A DNA stretch of 64,000 bases from Endothia cerciana (GCA_026119935.1 JALRMH010000038.1:310001-374000), one strand, 5' to 3'. Positions 36,421 through 48,202 are shown, counted from the stretch's first letter. Translations and numbers: made by a program. The notes: generated by a model from the letters alone, not told the origin.

Positions 36421-38168
36421 GGAGTATATGTTCTACACCATTTTGCGTTTATCTGTCGACGATACCTGAGAGGGATTCCTCTTTGAGTTGCGGGTTCGGC
36501 CCATACCGCGTGTCCTATGTGATTGACGGGCCACCGCCTACGGTTGTCATCGCACTCAGCTGGGTGCTCAGTGCTCACTGATATTGCAGCCAGCCATTTG
36601 TGCAGTGTGTAGTCAATACGCTTTGCTCGTGAAAATACCTGCCATGCCTCACTCGCCTTTCGGGATACTTCGTGGTACTATTCAGGCTTCAACCCCCCCC
36701 TCCGCCTTCCTATTGGGCTGTCCCTCGGTGGATCTCACTCCACTCCCGGCCAGACCCGAATCTGTGCTGCGCTTGGAGAAATGCATCAATAGGGACATTG
36801 GCCGCCGACGTGTTTGACGGGGGATCCAGCAAATAAAGTTACGTGGAACCCAGCGTTCAAGACCCAACACTTGGGATCGTGAGACCCACTGGACCCACTG
36901 GGCAGTGACGCGAAGGTAAACGCGAGAGCGATATGCGGAAGCACGATATATGTACATGCAGCACAGGTCACGCCACTGCGCGATTCAGAGCTCTCAACGA
37001 CGGTGATGTGTCGGCATGAAGTCTGCTGGGAGATATGTCGGCTTGGGCTTTCTGCGGTGTCGCAGTATCAAGGTCACTTTTTGCTATGCATCACGCTTTC
37101 CCGGCCCTGACATCGAAGTTTTCATGATCGAAGGCAACAATCAAGACGGGCTAGAAGACTGAAGCCCCGGTCAAGGTTTCAAGGTGCTACGCTCAGAGCT
37201 GGGAGGAGCAGCTTCTCTGGCCTCATACTCAGACGGGCAGTCTCGGGTTTTTGGAGGGACTTTGAATGGCGAGTTTTATGCACCGCGTCGTACATTTTGC
37301 CCGTGGTTTACTATACACAGAATTTGTGCCCACTGGTCGGCCAATGATTAGTCAGAAAAGGCTTACATAGCCAGATCTCTCAGACTCCAAGACACATGAA
37401 TACTTGTTTGTATATGGATTTGAAAGAACATATTGCGCCCGATGCGCGGCTTCGTTTCGTAGGTCTCAACCGACGTCTGAGTCCTAGCCTTTATGACGAT
37501 TGCGGGGGTTAGGGGTGGGAGGTGTTCATGCATCTTTCAATAAGACGGATGATTCTAATCATTCCAACCAGTCGTCCTGTGATGGTTTGTTCAACCACTG
37601 TGGGCAATGCAATCTTCTATCCACAAGGAGGCGCAAGAGACGGCGCTCTCGGGCTGCAGATGACGTTCCTCAGCCTGCGGTGCAAAACTTATTTCTGACG
37701 AGTCCTACTCTTCTTCACAGTGGGACTGTCTGAATAGTGTAATCATTAAGTGTGGTCGGCTCAACCCAAATCGCGGAAGGCCTCGTTCATTGCCTGTTGT
37801 GAAATACTAAGCGTGCGGTTCGCTGCGTGAGTCGAGTCTAGAAAATGTCGCACCTTTCCGTGTGCCAAGGCATACACATGTTCAACAACATTTCCGAGAC
37901 GCCTGCTAAGTAGCCTCTCACGCGTTTTTCGAAGGCAGCCTTTCCCACATTTCTGCTTACACTCCTCATAAGTCTTTTGAGGACGTTGTGCCGGAAGTAC
38001 GCAGGCCAAATCCGTTGAGCTGTCAAGGACCGGGGATTCACGGTCTTATACCGGAAGAACGGGTCGAGCCTGCGAGACCGCGACAAAATGAGGAGAAAAA
38101 GACAAAAAGAATGAGAGAATAAATCGAGACTCTTCCCGCACCAGAGACCCGGGGAAGCAAAATACAAA
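36421..38168. other. Gene-free region upstream of the tRNA
   Basis: No gene supported. A minus-strand frame at 37761-38009 (PQKTYEECKQKCGKGC) may be noise. Confidence 0.45.
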
Positions 38169-38240
38169 TGATCCGTGCAGGGATCGAACCTGCAATCTCC
38201 TGATTCGTAGTCAGACGCCTTGCCATTGGGCCAACGGACC
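38169..38240 (-). tRNA. tRNA-Arg (ACG anticodon), intronless
   Basis: A complete cloverleaf reads on the minus strand. The acceptor stem is GGTCCGT with ACGGATC (7 bp, one G-T pair) and discriminator A. The D arm contains GGCCCAATGGCAAGGC. The anticodon stem TCTGA/TCAGG-type encloses the loop CTACGAA, so the anticodon is ACG (Arg, CGN; A34 would be edited to inosine). The T arm is TGCAGGTTCGATCCCTGCA, with the standard TTCGATC loop and B box. The length is 72 nt with no intron. Confidence 0.93.
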
Positions 38241-39044
38241 ATGTTGGGACGTATGACGCAGAGTGTTGATTTTGACTAATACATATAGATTTCCAAATGT
38301 ATCTGGGATGATGACGACACGGGTGCAAGGAAAGTTGTTGGCCCCCCTGCGGTCATAAATTCTTGCGGAGGTTCCTTGTTCACATGTATTGATGTCGGAA
38401 AGCGGTGGGAGTGTTATCATAGCTGAGTGTTCAAAACGCTGTCCTGCGTGAAGTCCGAGTCCCGGACGAGTTACAGGTCCTCTGCTTGCTCTCTGACATC
38501 CTGGCCTACAAAATGGAGGAGAGGAGACCACAGGCTAGCGATATTTTGATGGGTTTTTGGCATAGACTCAAGAGCCGGAAAAGGATAAGAAAAGAAAAAG
38601 TTTCTCAAGGCGTCTGCGGTCGCGCATTCACTACATTAACTTGTTATTAGCGCTGCTGGAGGTGTAGCCACCACATCCCGCAGCAGGCCATGGTGCGATG
38701 TCAAAACTAATTACCTATCTGCTAGGCACCCTGGCCTCCACATCTCTACATGCTAGACAACATGAATTCGCCTGTCCAGATATGTCCTGCTCGGACGCAT
38801 CCTTCGATATCGCGTCCTCTACCAATTAACATGGGCGTAGGGATGCACACAAAGAATAAAGCGGTACATTGGGAAGCATTTCTTTTGAGCATGCGCTGGG
38901 AGAACGAGAGAAGGATCCAGGGGGGGTGACGAGATCATACGCACCAGACAAAATTAGATATAGTTATTCTTGAAGAGGTATGTATTATCGTATTAAACTA
39001 ATATCCGACGTACCCATGAGGTTTCCAAGATCCAGGGACCCCGT
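38241..39044. other. Intergenic region between the tRNA and the mannosyltransferase
   Basis: No gene supported; open frames next to the tRNA run through its sequence. Confidence 0.5.
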
Positions 39045-41062
39045 CTAGTTGGCAATGCCGACCTTCCTAGCCTGCTTGACCATGTCGTCTAGAAGCTCCT
39101 TCTCCCGAGCGGAGAGCTCGCCCTTCAGGTGCTCGTCCGTCGTCAGGCAACACATATTCGCCTCGCCCAAGAACCACGCGCCGGGCTCCCTGATTTCGCG
39201 CGGCTCGATGAGGTACGTATCCCAGCTCCCAAACTTCCACTCTCGCCGGTCGAGAAACTTATTGCGCACAAGGCCACCGTTGAACCAGAGCGGCTTGCCC
39301 TGCATATCGAGGTGAAGCAGTTGCGGCGAGCATATTTTCGGCTTCCGAGGGCCCTTAGGCAGAAGGTCGAGTTCAGTCGTGTCGGTGGCGTTCACATCCG
39401 CGTCGACGAGGTCTCTGGAGATGTCCTGGGGTTGATCGTCCTCCTCTCCCCTCTCGTTGTTCGTTTTCGGCTCGAGGGAGGGCTCGAGCTCGCCGATGAT
39501 ACCGGCGTCACCTTGGTGGAAGACATAATCTGTATCTCCGGCAAGCTCGAAGCCGAGCCAGAATGTTTCCTTGTCACCTGCGACCTCTCGTTAGAGAACT
39601 TGGCACGATTGGTGACCTCATTGACTCCAAGCGTGGACTCACCGTAGACCATATCATATACGCCGACCCGGTTTTTGGCCTTGTCTCCGTCCCGATCCGG
39701 CCCGTTCATCCTCAACACGAACAGCATCGCAAGAAAATGCCGATACGTGTCCATGACTAGCACGCCGCTCTCCTGCTGATGTCCGCTCTCCCCCTTCCAC
39801 AGGCGGCTCTGCTTCACGTTCCGCGACACAGGCTGTGGCAGGATCGACTGCAGCCAGCTCTTCTTGCTCTCCGGCATGATCAGTCTGTCTCGGAAGAACA
39901 TAGCTCCCGTCTTGACGTACTCGGGGTAGTCAAACATGACCTCGGGGTTCGTGAAGAAGAAACTGTCTGCGTCGATGAAGATGATCTCCCGAAAGCTCGA
40001 CATTAGTATGGCAAAGGGCTTGGCGGCCCAGCTGGCGATATCCCACCCCACAGGGTGGACCATCCCTCCGATGTCTCGCGTGATAACGCCTTCGAGGTCT
40101 TCGAGGTCCTGCCTGGAGTCACGGTTGAGATCGTTGTCGCCAACGTACATGACCTCGATCGGCAGGTTGCAGCCCAGCTGCCGGAGGATCGGGATCTGCG
40201 TGAGGAGATATGTGACCTGATCGTTCCCCGCGGTAAGCACAATGCCTCGACCACCCTTCCTGAGGTGCGAGCGGAGGGTCATGTGGTCGGGGAAATAAGG
40301 GGCTGTGAAGGGAAAGAGGAGTTGGTTCAGCTGGACGAGCAGGCGGCGGAAATCCTCATAGGCATGTATCTTGTTGACCAGCTCGACGTGCTCGTCGGAG
40401 AAAGAAGCAGTCGAGGCTTGGAGTCGAAGATACTGTATCACGTCGTCACGGATATGGGTGCCACCGTCTGAATCCGTCACGACATGCAGATCCTCCCAGG
40501 CTTCATAGTACTTCTTGTACTTGCGCGCAAGCATACCCAGCTCCCGGAGTCGCTGTTCCCCTGTGAGCTCGACCGGGCGGAGGAGACCTCGCATCTCAAG
40601 TTCGCTGGGTAGCAAGGTGATGATCTTGAAAAGAGCGTCATCGAAGCCTGGCCTGGGCGGGAACCTCGTCTCCGCCGGTGGCTCCGAGCCTGCCCTGCCC
40701 AAGCCGTTCTCCTTGCCAGCCAGAGGTACTTGGAGAGGCCTATGGGGGGGCAGGCCTGGAGGTCCTTCTTCGGACGCCCGTCCGGCACCGACATCGAGTG
40801 TCGGGAAATGCGTCTCTTCGGTCCGCGTCGGAGCAGTGCTACTCTGTAGCATAGGGTTCACTTCCCCGTTCACGGGTACAGCACCATCCGATGGGCCCCA
40901 GTAGAAGACAATGGTCCGGACAACCAAGACCACGAGGACAACCAAGGCTATCTGTCGAACTCTTTGGTTATGTTTCGATGGCGGCTCCCTAGGGCTGGGG
41001 ACACCCACTGGAAGGCGACCTTCCTTCAGGGGGGCGTCTCTGGGTGAGAGCGGGTTGAACAT
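39045..41062 (-). CDS. MNN1-type alpha-1,3-mannosyltransferase (Mannosyl_trans3 family)
   Basis: Two-exon model of 650 residues: 39643-41062 and 39045-39577, with a 65-nt intron (GTGAGT to CAG) that splits a Gly codon and yields DMVYGDKETFWLGFELAGD. The layout is that of a Golgi type II glycosyltransferase: a short cytosolic tail, a membrane anchor at about residues 37-54 (IALVVLVVLVVRTIVFYW), a stem, then the catalytic domain. Family motifs are GIVLTAGNDQVTYLL, EVMYVGDNDL, WAAKPFAILMSSF, the metal-binding IFIDADSFFF (DxD-type DAD near residue 362), and GHQQESGVLVMD. It probably adds terminal mannose to N- or O-linked glycans. An acidic insertion (ERGEEDDQPQD) sits in exon 2. It is divergent from the RTA1-type gene, with 1.4 kb between starts. 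Confidence 0.9.
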
Positions 41063-42446
41063 CGTGCCGGACGTTCAAGCCCCGGGAGTCCAAAGCGATA
41101 GAGATCCCGTCCTTATGTGTCGTACGGTGGGAAGCTATAATGATGGCGACAACTGGACACAGAAAAAGCCCGAGGGTCGAGAAAAAGAAAGGCGGCGGTG
41201 GCGCGGCAAGTCAGGCACAAATTGCATCGGGCCGTGTCTAGGGAGTGCAGTCGTGTTGAAGAAAGGGATGCAAGCACTTACCTTACAATGCCGTGTCAGC
41301 GGTCCCTATTCCTCGTGCTAACCTGCAAGGGGAGCTTCACATGAAGAATGCGCAGCCGGCCTGATTCAACGCGGGCATTGTCTGAGATCGGCATGGCAAA
41401 AAAGGGTCTCGAAAGGGCGCCGTCAGGGACTGGCGTCCCGCCATGATGACCCCTAAGGCTGTCACTGGCTGGCACTGGCACAGATCAGCCAATACCCGCG
41501 TCAACGAATGAATGACACCAAGGGGCGGTAACGAGTCAGAATAGTCTTCGCTCGTGATGCCCGTGGGCTTCGCCCGCCCGCCCCCCCCCCCCCCCCCAAA
41601 ACTGCGCGCCACTGCTCAGCACAGACTCTGGCAGCTCGACGAGGGTCTAGAAGACGCCACTATGCTGGCTAGCGATGGACTCTCGGCAGGAGAGGCGCCC
41701 AAGCTGAACAGGGCCACGCTCTGGATTTATGTCTCCCCTGGGTGTCTCGCCCGGCCCCGTTCCCCATTCAGATTACGAGTTCCTAGTGCCACAGCCGTAC
41801 CCAGCACTGCCTAGGTAAATAGGTAGCTGGACTAATCTCTAATCTGCATATATTATATCAGGGCCTGGCACGGTTCGGCAAGGTCGTCGCCTTGATACGG
41901 GTTGTATAGAAAGCTGAGTAACGTGGACGAAAGAAGCGGGAGAGGAGGTTCTCGGCCCAAACATATGAGAGCATATCTCACCCTGTCGAAAGTCCTCCAT
42001 CAAGGCAACCTTGACTTTGACTGTTGCCCATTCCCGTCCCCGGGATCTGCTAGGCCAGGGAACCTCGATGGATACTGGCCAAGGTCATTTCTCGCAGCTA
42101 TCACCGTCCAGAGTAAACCTGGCGGGAGGCTACTTCCTCCCTTCCACACATAACTACTAACACTGCCGTGATATCCGTATCCATTCGCCCTCCCACTGCT
42201 CAATATTGGCAGCTGCGGTGGGCTCTAGGTGGTGGGCATGCGCATAAATATCAAGCACTGTTCGGGGGACCGGTGGCCTCGAAGCTTCGCTTGTGGACAT
42301 CGTCGCCAGCTCAGCTTCTGTCAACATCCCTCATCCGCAGTCACCCACACTACTAACTGCCATACATACTCACATCGCTACTTATTGTCTTCTGTAGATT
42401 GCCACCATTCATACACCGGGCATCTACCAGCAGATGCCTCTGGGCC
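41063..42446. promoter_or_regulatory. Divergent intergenic region between mannosyltransferase and RTA1-type genes
   Basis: It contains the upstream regions of both genes and a C17 run at 41581-41597. A short plus-strand frame across the run is not supported as a gene. No specific binding site can be assigned. Confidence 0.45.
41581..41597. repeat. C17 homopolymer
   Basis: The longest C run in the window, within the divergent intergenic region. Confidence 0.9.
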
Positions 42447-43732
42447 ATGGAGAAGCCCACTGCCCTCGCGCCCTCCCTTGGGGCCACCTTGAAGGACCCA
42501 TCCCGATCCGACTCTGAGAATATGGACATCCTCTCCAAGATTTGCGCCGTGGCGCCCCAGACGCATCCCAACTGCCAGACCGGATTCTATGGCTACATAT
42601 TGAACCACAACGCCAACGGCGCCTTCATGGTGTTGTTCGCCACCCTCGCAGTTGCCTACATTAGCATGTACATCCGGAAGAGGGTCGGTGCCGACTTCAC
42701 CATCTTCATGCTGTTGGGCGTGCTGGCAGAGGCCCTTGGGTACAGTGCTCGGGTGTAGAGCACTGGCGACCAGTTCAAGGACGATGCTTTCTTCATGCAA
42801 ATCTGCTGCTTGACGGTGGGCCCGGCGTTCATGGCCGCGGCGATCTACCTCTGTATGCGGAGGATCGTATTCTGTTTTGGCGAGGAGAACTCGCGCATTT
42901 CGCTGAGATGGTATACCAGGGTCGTAAGTCGTCACCTCAGGTACTGAGGGGATCGGCGTCGGTTGCTGAAGGACCACAGTTCATTCCCTGCGATATCGTC
43001 TCCCTCGCCCTGCAGGCCACGGGTGGCGGTCTCGCAGCTGTCGCGTACAAGGACGGCGGTCATATCACTACCGGCAACGACACCAGTGAGGAAGCATCTC
43101 CCCATCATATTTTGGTCGCTATTCTAGCCGAATGAGACGCCCTGGCTGACATGCCGGCTTGTCATCTAGTGCTCGCCGGCCTGGCTTTCCAAGTCTTCAC
43201 GATGGCCATCTTCATCTCCAGTGCCGTCGACTTCACCTTGCGCACCTACGTACGCCACAAGCTACGAGGCCGTGTAGCCCTCGAGCAGGCCGAGTCGATC
43301 AAAGCGGTCCGCAAATCGATCCCCTCCCGCCTCTTCCTCGCGGCACTGACCTTTGCCACGCTGTGTATCTTCATCCGGTGCTGCTTCCGCGTCGCGGAGC
43401 TCAGTGGAGGATGGACTGGCCCGCTGATGAAGAACCAGGTGCTGTTTGTGGTGTTTGAGAGCACTATGGTGTTCCTGGCGAGCGTTGCGCTTGTCATTTT
43501 CCATCCTGGGTGGTGCTTCAAGCTGATGCTCGAGAGCGAGGGTGGTCTGCGGCTCGGGCGGCTCAGGGGCCTCAGGCCGTTCAGGGGAAAGAGACCACGG
43601 GCCAATGCCGTTTCTGCAGGGAGTGGCGATGATGTTGTGCTGCAGCGGCAGGCCTCGCAGCAGACGCAGGTTGAGGAGGACAAGGTCGAGACTCCGCCAG
43701 CTCCAGGGCAGCCGGACCCATTGCCACACTGA
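42447..43732 (+). pseudogene. RTA1-family membrane protein gene with one in-frame stop
   Basis: RTA1/RSB1-like proteins are fungal seven-helix membrane proteins linked to lipid (sphingoid base) export and drug tolerance. Model: exons 42447-42923, 42980-43085 and 43170-43732, introns GTAAGT-CAG and GTGAGG-TAG, all in phase; 381 codons. Family blocks are clear: CQTGFYGYILNHNANG, EALGYSAR, PAFMAAAIYLCMRRIV, GEENSRIS, FIPCDIVSLALQATGGG and MLAGLAFQVFTMAIF. The C-terminus is charged and cytosolic. A TAG codon at 42756-42758 (after GYSARV) interrupts an otherwise perfect frame; the sequence resumes with STGDQFKDD, where relatives have a continuous loop. All other splice sites and helices are intact. 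Explanations are a very recent loss, a base-call error, or an allele. The 103-residue product would hold only the first two helices. Confidence 0.85.
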
Positions 43733-44481
43733 GCCTGTCAGTCTCGTCCTACTCTGGGCGTACGTAAGTACCGCCTCTGCCCCCTCACGGAGCTGCTAGT
43801 GGTATGTTGGGGTCTGAAGATTGGCCCAGCCCTCTTGTACAAAACAGACCGGCCACAAGAGTTCATCCTCACACGCCTGCTGGGCCTGCGGCCATCGATC
43901 CGGTGATCATTCCGAAGGATAGACAGAGCGCCACTGTTGTGCCTACCCCAGCGTAGATACCAGCTTGCCTATGGGGTGTGGTTGGCCTGACCTTTGGTTG
44001 GCTTTTGTTTTCTGTGGTGATTTTCTTTATACCGCTTAAGAAGCCGACGTTGCAGTTGACATGTAAATACGATCACTACGGCCATCATCACTCTCCACGT
44101 GGGACGGACCAGTGCGTCAATTGGGAACCGGACCTGACGGGTGGAAAAGATGGCGACCGGACATGATATAAGAGGCAAACCTTGCTCTTGTGTACGATGT
44201 ATGCTTTCCGGTCCGTTTGGAAGGGGGAGCGAGTACTATGGCACGGCGTGGTCTGCTCATGCTGTACAGCCGGGGGTGCCCTTTTTGCGAGGGGGTGGGG
44301 GGACGCAATTTTCCTTGGTCGTCTATTATTTGTGGTGGAGATCGGCTGTCCTATCGACGTAGCCGGCGAAGGGATGGACACGGCTCTCTGCACCGTTTCA
44401 GGACATGAAGATAAGAATTGTATGGTCTTGGTTTCCTTTGCACCATTTCCGCCTTGATAAGTCTGCAGGCTGGACACAATA
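43733..44481. other. Intergenic region between convergent genes
   Basis: 3' flanks of the RTA1-type and steryl ester hydrolase genes. No gene supported. Confidence 0.5.
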
Positions 44482-46697
44482 TCATCTTACGGTGCCCTTG
44501 AATCTGGCTTCGTCCGAGCTCATTTGCGGGCTCGCGTTCACACTGGTCGCATCCGTCGTGCTGATTCCGCCCACCGCCTTACCCGCACCCAGACTTATCC
44601 CTCTGCTGCCGGATCTCATGGCATTCCACAGACTGCCGCTTGAGGTCCTCGCCTGAAGGGCCGGCGGGGAGGAGAAGCTGTCTTTCGTCTCCAGCTGTTC
44701 CGCACTGCCCTCGAAGCCTGGGCCGGAGCCGCCGGAATATACCCTGTCTCTCGCCTGGAAAAAAGGATGCGGGCTGCCCGCGCCACGCTCGCTTGGATCT
44801 GTGATCGTCGACGTCTCGTCGTCGCTGAACCTCACGTCGCGTATGCCCTCGCGAGCCTGATGCGCCGCCTGCCCTGCGGATGGTGTGCCGCCTAGCGCAC
44901 TGTTCACATCGCTATCGTTCACGTCACTCCCGTTGCATGCATGCCCGCGTTTCCAGAAAGTGGCACTCCTGCCAAGGCTCTGCGTCCTCGCGCGGCGGTA
45001 GCTGTCGTACTCGTCCTTGGAGTGCTCGGCATTGGTGAAGCTGTCCAGGGCGTCGAAGACGTGCGGGAAGACCTGCGCGGCCACGTCGCGGGCCCACAGG
45101 AAGTCGAGATGTTCGTAGTGGGGGATCTCGGTGGCGACGGTCGTGGGCGGGAGCTCGCGCAGCATCGCCTTTATGTCGACCAGGGAGTCGCTGCCCCCGT
45201 ATACGAGCACGACGGGCGTCTTGATGTTGCGTGTCGGGTACTTGGCAACCTTTGTGGAGCGCGTGGAGGTCCCGATGCTCAGGGGTGGGTCGTCGTCGTA
45301 CATCTGGAAGGACCTGGTGCGGATGATCTGGAACCAGTGGACGACGGATTTGGTGGAGGTGAAGGAGTATAGGTGAGGATAGGCGGCGAGCTTCTGGGCG
45401 ACAGATATGTTCTTGGCCCTCCAGTTGAAGAGGAAGCGGATCCCGCTGTCGATGATCTTGATGTACAGGGGCGGGTAGATGATGGACTCCCACAGAGGTG
45501 CGGAGCTCAGGATGCCGCGCCGGCCAAACATGAGGAACAGGACCTGCGGTGACGCCTTGATCAGGGCATCCGCGATACCGTTGGCAAGACCAGGGGGCGA
45601 CATTGCCGGCGCGAGAGCAATGAAGACGTTGACCTGCTGGTTCAGCTTCGGGTGGATAGACAGGGCGGCAAAGGCCTGCGCCGTGCCTTGCGAGAAGCCG
45701 ATGTAGGAGAGCGACGGCTGCCCCGTGTTTCCCAGAATGTACTCTATACTGTTCGGGATGTCGTGGAAGGCGAACTCATCAATGGAAAAGTTCCAGAACT
45801 CGAGAGACGTGGGCGCAGAGCTGACGCTCTTCTTGGAGTACTTGTTCCCGCGGTTGTTCCCAAGCTAAAGGGGGAAAGAATCAGCATCACAAAGCTCCAG
45901 AACCCGGCGGCGGCGGCAGCAACAACAACAACAACAGCAGCAGCAGCAGCAACACGCACCCAGACATCAAAGCCCTTGTCCACCAAGACGAACGGCAACG
46001 CCCTCTGGGCATCGGTGAGGCAGACCCAGACCTCGCTATTCATCAGAAGCCCATGGTGCAGGTAGACGACCCGCTTCTTGATGCTGTTGGGTCCGGAGTT
46101 GACCTTGGTGTCCTCCTCGTCCCGCCTCCAGGCCAGCCGGTGCAGCCCCAGGAGGTAGCCGTCTCTGGTCTGAACGACATGTTCTTCAGCTGTGTACCCA
46201 AATAGTTCGCACAGCTCGACGAAATCGGTCGCGTTTCTTATGGCCGTCGATATGCCTGTGGGGGGAGACTCGTCAGCCGGACGTGCCCCAGCAGACCTGG
46301 ACCTCCGGAGGTCCAGACCTCTGGAGCTTGGGGGCTCGGACATACTCTTCTTCCTCTCCTCTGCCCTCTTCTCGTCTGTGGATGTCCACCGGTTGAATAT
46401 CCGTCGCGAGGCTCGGTAGAAGAGGTTGATCAGGGGCGAAGCTGTCTCGCGGTCAGAGAGGCGCTCCCGTATCTCAGGAGAGGGGGGGGGGGGGAAGCCG
46501 GAAGTGGACGCACGCAAGGCAAACGTCAGGACGCGGATGACGCTCTCTAGGGTGACGAAGGCAAAGGACAGGGCGACGGCGACATATTCGACTCTAGCAA
46601 AGCAAGCACCGGTCAGCCAGATAATGGGTAGGAAATGGACCGGGCCACCTGAGGGGGGCGCGTACATGTTGAGGCGCCCGAGGAATGGGACGGGCAT
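44482..46697 (-). CDS. TGL1/YEH-type steryl ester hydrolase, membrane-anchored
   Basis: It is an alpha/beta-hydrolase that cleaves steryl esters at lipid droplets or the plasma membrane. Model: 46666-46697, 45960-46593, 44482-45864; 682 residues. Intron 1 (46594-46665) is 72 nt with no stop, so retention also leaves an open frame; the spliced form gives VPFLGRLNIVEYVAVALSF, a smoother membrane anchor. Intron 2 (45865-45959) carries a CAA/CAG microsatellite near its donor. The lid-lipase N-terminus is visible (ELFGYTAEEHVVQTRDGYLL), then the oxyanion block HHGLLMNSEVWV (about 188), the nucleophile GFSQG (Ser about 280), GGSDSLVD with the acidic residue, and HYEHLDFLWA with the catalytic His (about 472). 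A long Ser-rich C-terminal tail is probably regulatory. A C13 run (46482-46494) encodes the Pro run in SGFPPPPSPE. Confidence 0.9.
45919..45953. repeat. CAA/CAG trinucleotide microsatellite in intron 2
   Basis: Six CAA-type units followed by about five CAG units on the plus strand, a few bases inside the donor of intron 2 of the hydrolase gene. Confidence 0.85.
46482..46494. repeat. G13 homopolymer inside a coding exon
   Basis: C13 on the coding strand, coding for Pro residues in the steryl ester hydrolase. It is the only homopolymer longer than 10 nt found inside a called coding exon. Confidence 0.85.
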
Positions 46698-47309
46698 GTT
46701 GGCGCGTTCAGGGGCAATCCCTCTCCGTGCACCCGCTGAGGTCGATTCTCAGGACGGGCAAGGCTTCCTCTCTCAGGGGGGAAGAAAACAAAAACAACAA
46801 CGACGACGACAACAACAAGAAACGGCTGACGGGGGGCACACGGGGTCTCCTCTCTAGGGCGACATGATGTAGGACCTGTGTTGAGCGCGACGATGGACGG
46901 GAGACGATGTGATGTGTGTTGTGGTGGCGGCCCGTGATGTCACATGCCAACAGAGCTGGCGGCTGCACATGTGTACTTGTGCCTGCAGGTCCCCAGGTCC
47001 TCAAATTAGAAGCGGCCTAGCTGGGCCCCACCTCCTCAGGCGTCCTGCATCGTGGCTGGGAGATGAGAGGAGCGTGCCGGTGCGCCGGTCTCACCTTGGG
47101 GATCCGAGCCGCCAGATATACACCACTGCGATCCTGCCATGCAGCACCCGCTCCTCCCTGACGCGGGCGTGTCGAGATCCCGCCTCCCCCGAGCTGTCCA
47201 GACCTGGTCGTCGCACGGGCCCGGGGAATCCTCCTGCAGAGGCCGACGGGAGAGAGAGATGGGCAGTCCCCCGCCCTGAGGCCGTGCAGGTGCCGGACAG
47301 CATGCTGTC
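46698..47309. promoter_or_regulatory. Upstream region of the steryl ester hydrolase
   Basis: It includes an A/C-rich trinucleotide tract at about 46786-46822 (CAA and CGA units). No other gene is supported; the region also precedes the GNAT remnant. Confidence 0.45.
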
Positions 47310-47818
47310 CTCGAGCGCGCCACCGTCGAGGACGCGGACGCCATCAGGCTGATGGCCGTGGCCGCTTGCTCCAGGTATGTCGAACGCATCGGCAGAGAGC
47401 CGGCGCCCATGAGGGAAGACTACCACGCCATCATCGCCGGCCACGCCGCGGACGTCTACGTGCCGCGCAGCCGAGAGCGCGGGGGGAGCAGTGGGCGCCA
47501 TCCTCCTCCCAGACCCCCGAGGGGGACGGCCCGGTGCAGGTGAACAATCTCGTCGTCGACCCCGGAGGCCCAGGGGCGCGGGTACGGCCGCCTCCTCATT
47601 GACTTGGCGGAAGACTACGCACGGGCGAAGGGCGGCCGGCCCTGACGCCCCCTCGCCAACGAGGAGATGCACACCACGAGAACATCGGACTGTACGGGAG
47701 GATGGGTTTCGTGCAGGTAGACAGGAGGGTCGAGGATGGACACCGCCGGGTCTTCTTCCGCAGACAGCTCGCACCCGCAGAGCCGCAGGCCGTGCTTCCC
47801 GAGGCACATCCGACATGA
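47310..47818 (+). pseudogene. Decayed GNAT N-acetyltransferase
   Basis: The order of GNAT blocks is preserved but spread over several frames. The N-terminal ATVEDADAIRLMAVA and SRYVERIGREPAPMREDYHA with HAADVYV are in one frame (about 47319-47460). The beta-4 strand and acetyl-CoA loop follow in others: NNLVVDP, then EAQGRGYGRLLIDLAEDYAR (about 47568-47640; QGRGYG matches the Q/RxxGxG/A pyrophosphate-binding motif). The C-terminal HHENIGLYGRMGFVQVDRR and VEDGHRRVFFRRQL run from about 47675 to a stop at 47818. At least three frame changes and an internal TGA separate them, with no introns that explain the shifts. Bacterial-looking relatives of this GNAT type exist, but origin cannot be judged here. 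Non-functional as read. Confidence 0.7.
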
Positions 47819-48188
47819 GCTGTGCGGCGCACTCGTGTCGTCGCCCCCTGTTCCGGGAACACGGAGGGCATCACCCAAGAGACGGGAGGGCGGACCATGG
47901 TGTGCCGCGTAGGGCGGGAGGGAGGAGGCGGGCTGTCCTACGGCTAGAGAGCACCTCGGCGGAGAGGGCCTGCTCGTGGCTCACCTGAGGCCGGAACAAC
48001 CGAGCTCGAATCCTGGGCCCTACCCGAGGGCCTGCCATGGTGGTGAGTACCTGCAGGGCGGGCGCCCATCAGGGAGGCGGTTACCCCCTGAGCGCGTCCT
48101 CCCATGTTTCAGGTCCAGGCCGAAGGAGATTGTTGGGCCGTCGGCACCATTCGATATGCTCCTATAGTATCGCAGTCGCCTCGCCCCT

Positions 48189-48202
48189 GGGGGGGGGGGG
48201 GG
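48189..48202. repeat. G14 homopolymer
   Basis: Fourteen G on the plus strand in gene-free DNA. Confidence 0.9.

Noticed and set aside
38038..38328. Minus-strand open frames through the tRNA
   Set aside because: They translate the tRNA-Arg itself; the cloverleaf explains the sequence.
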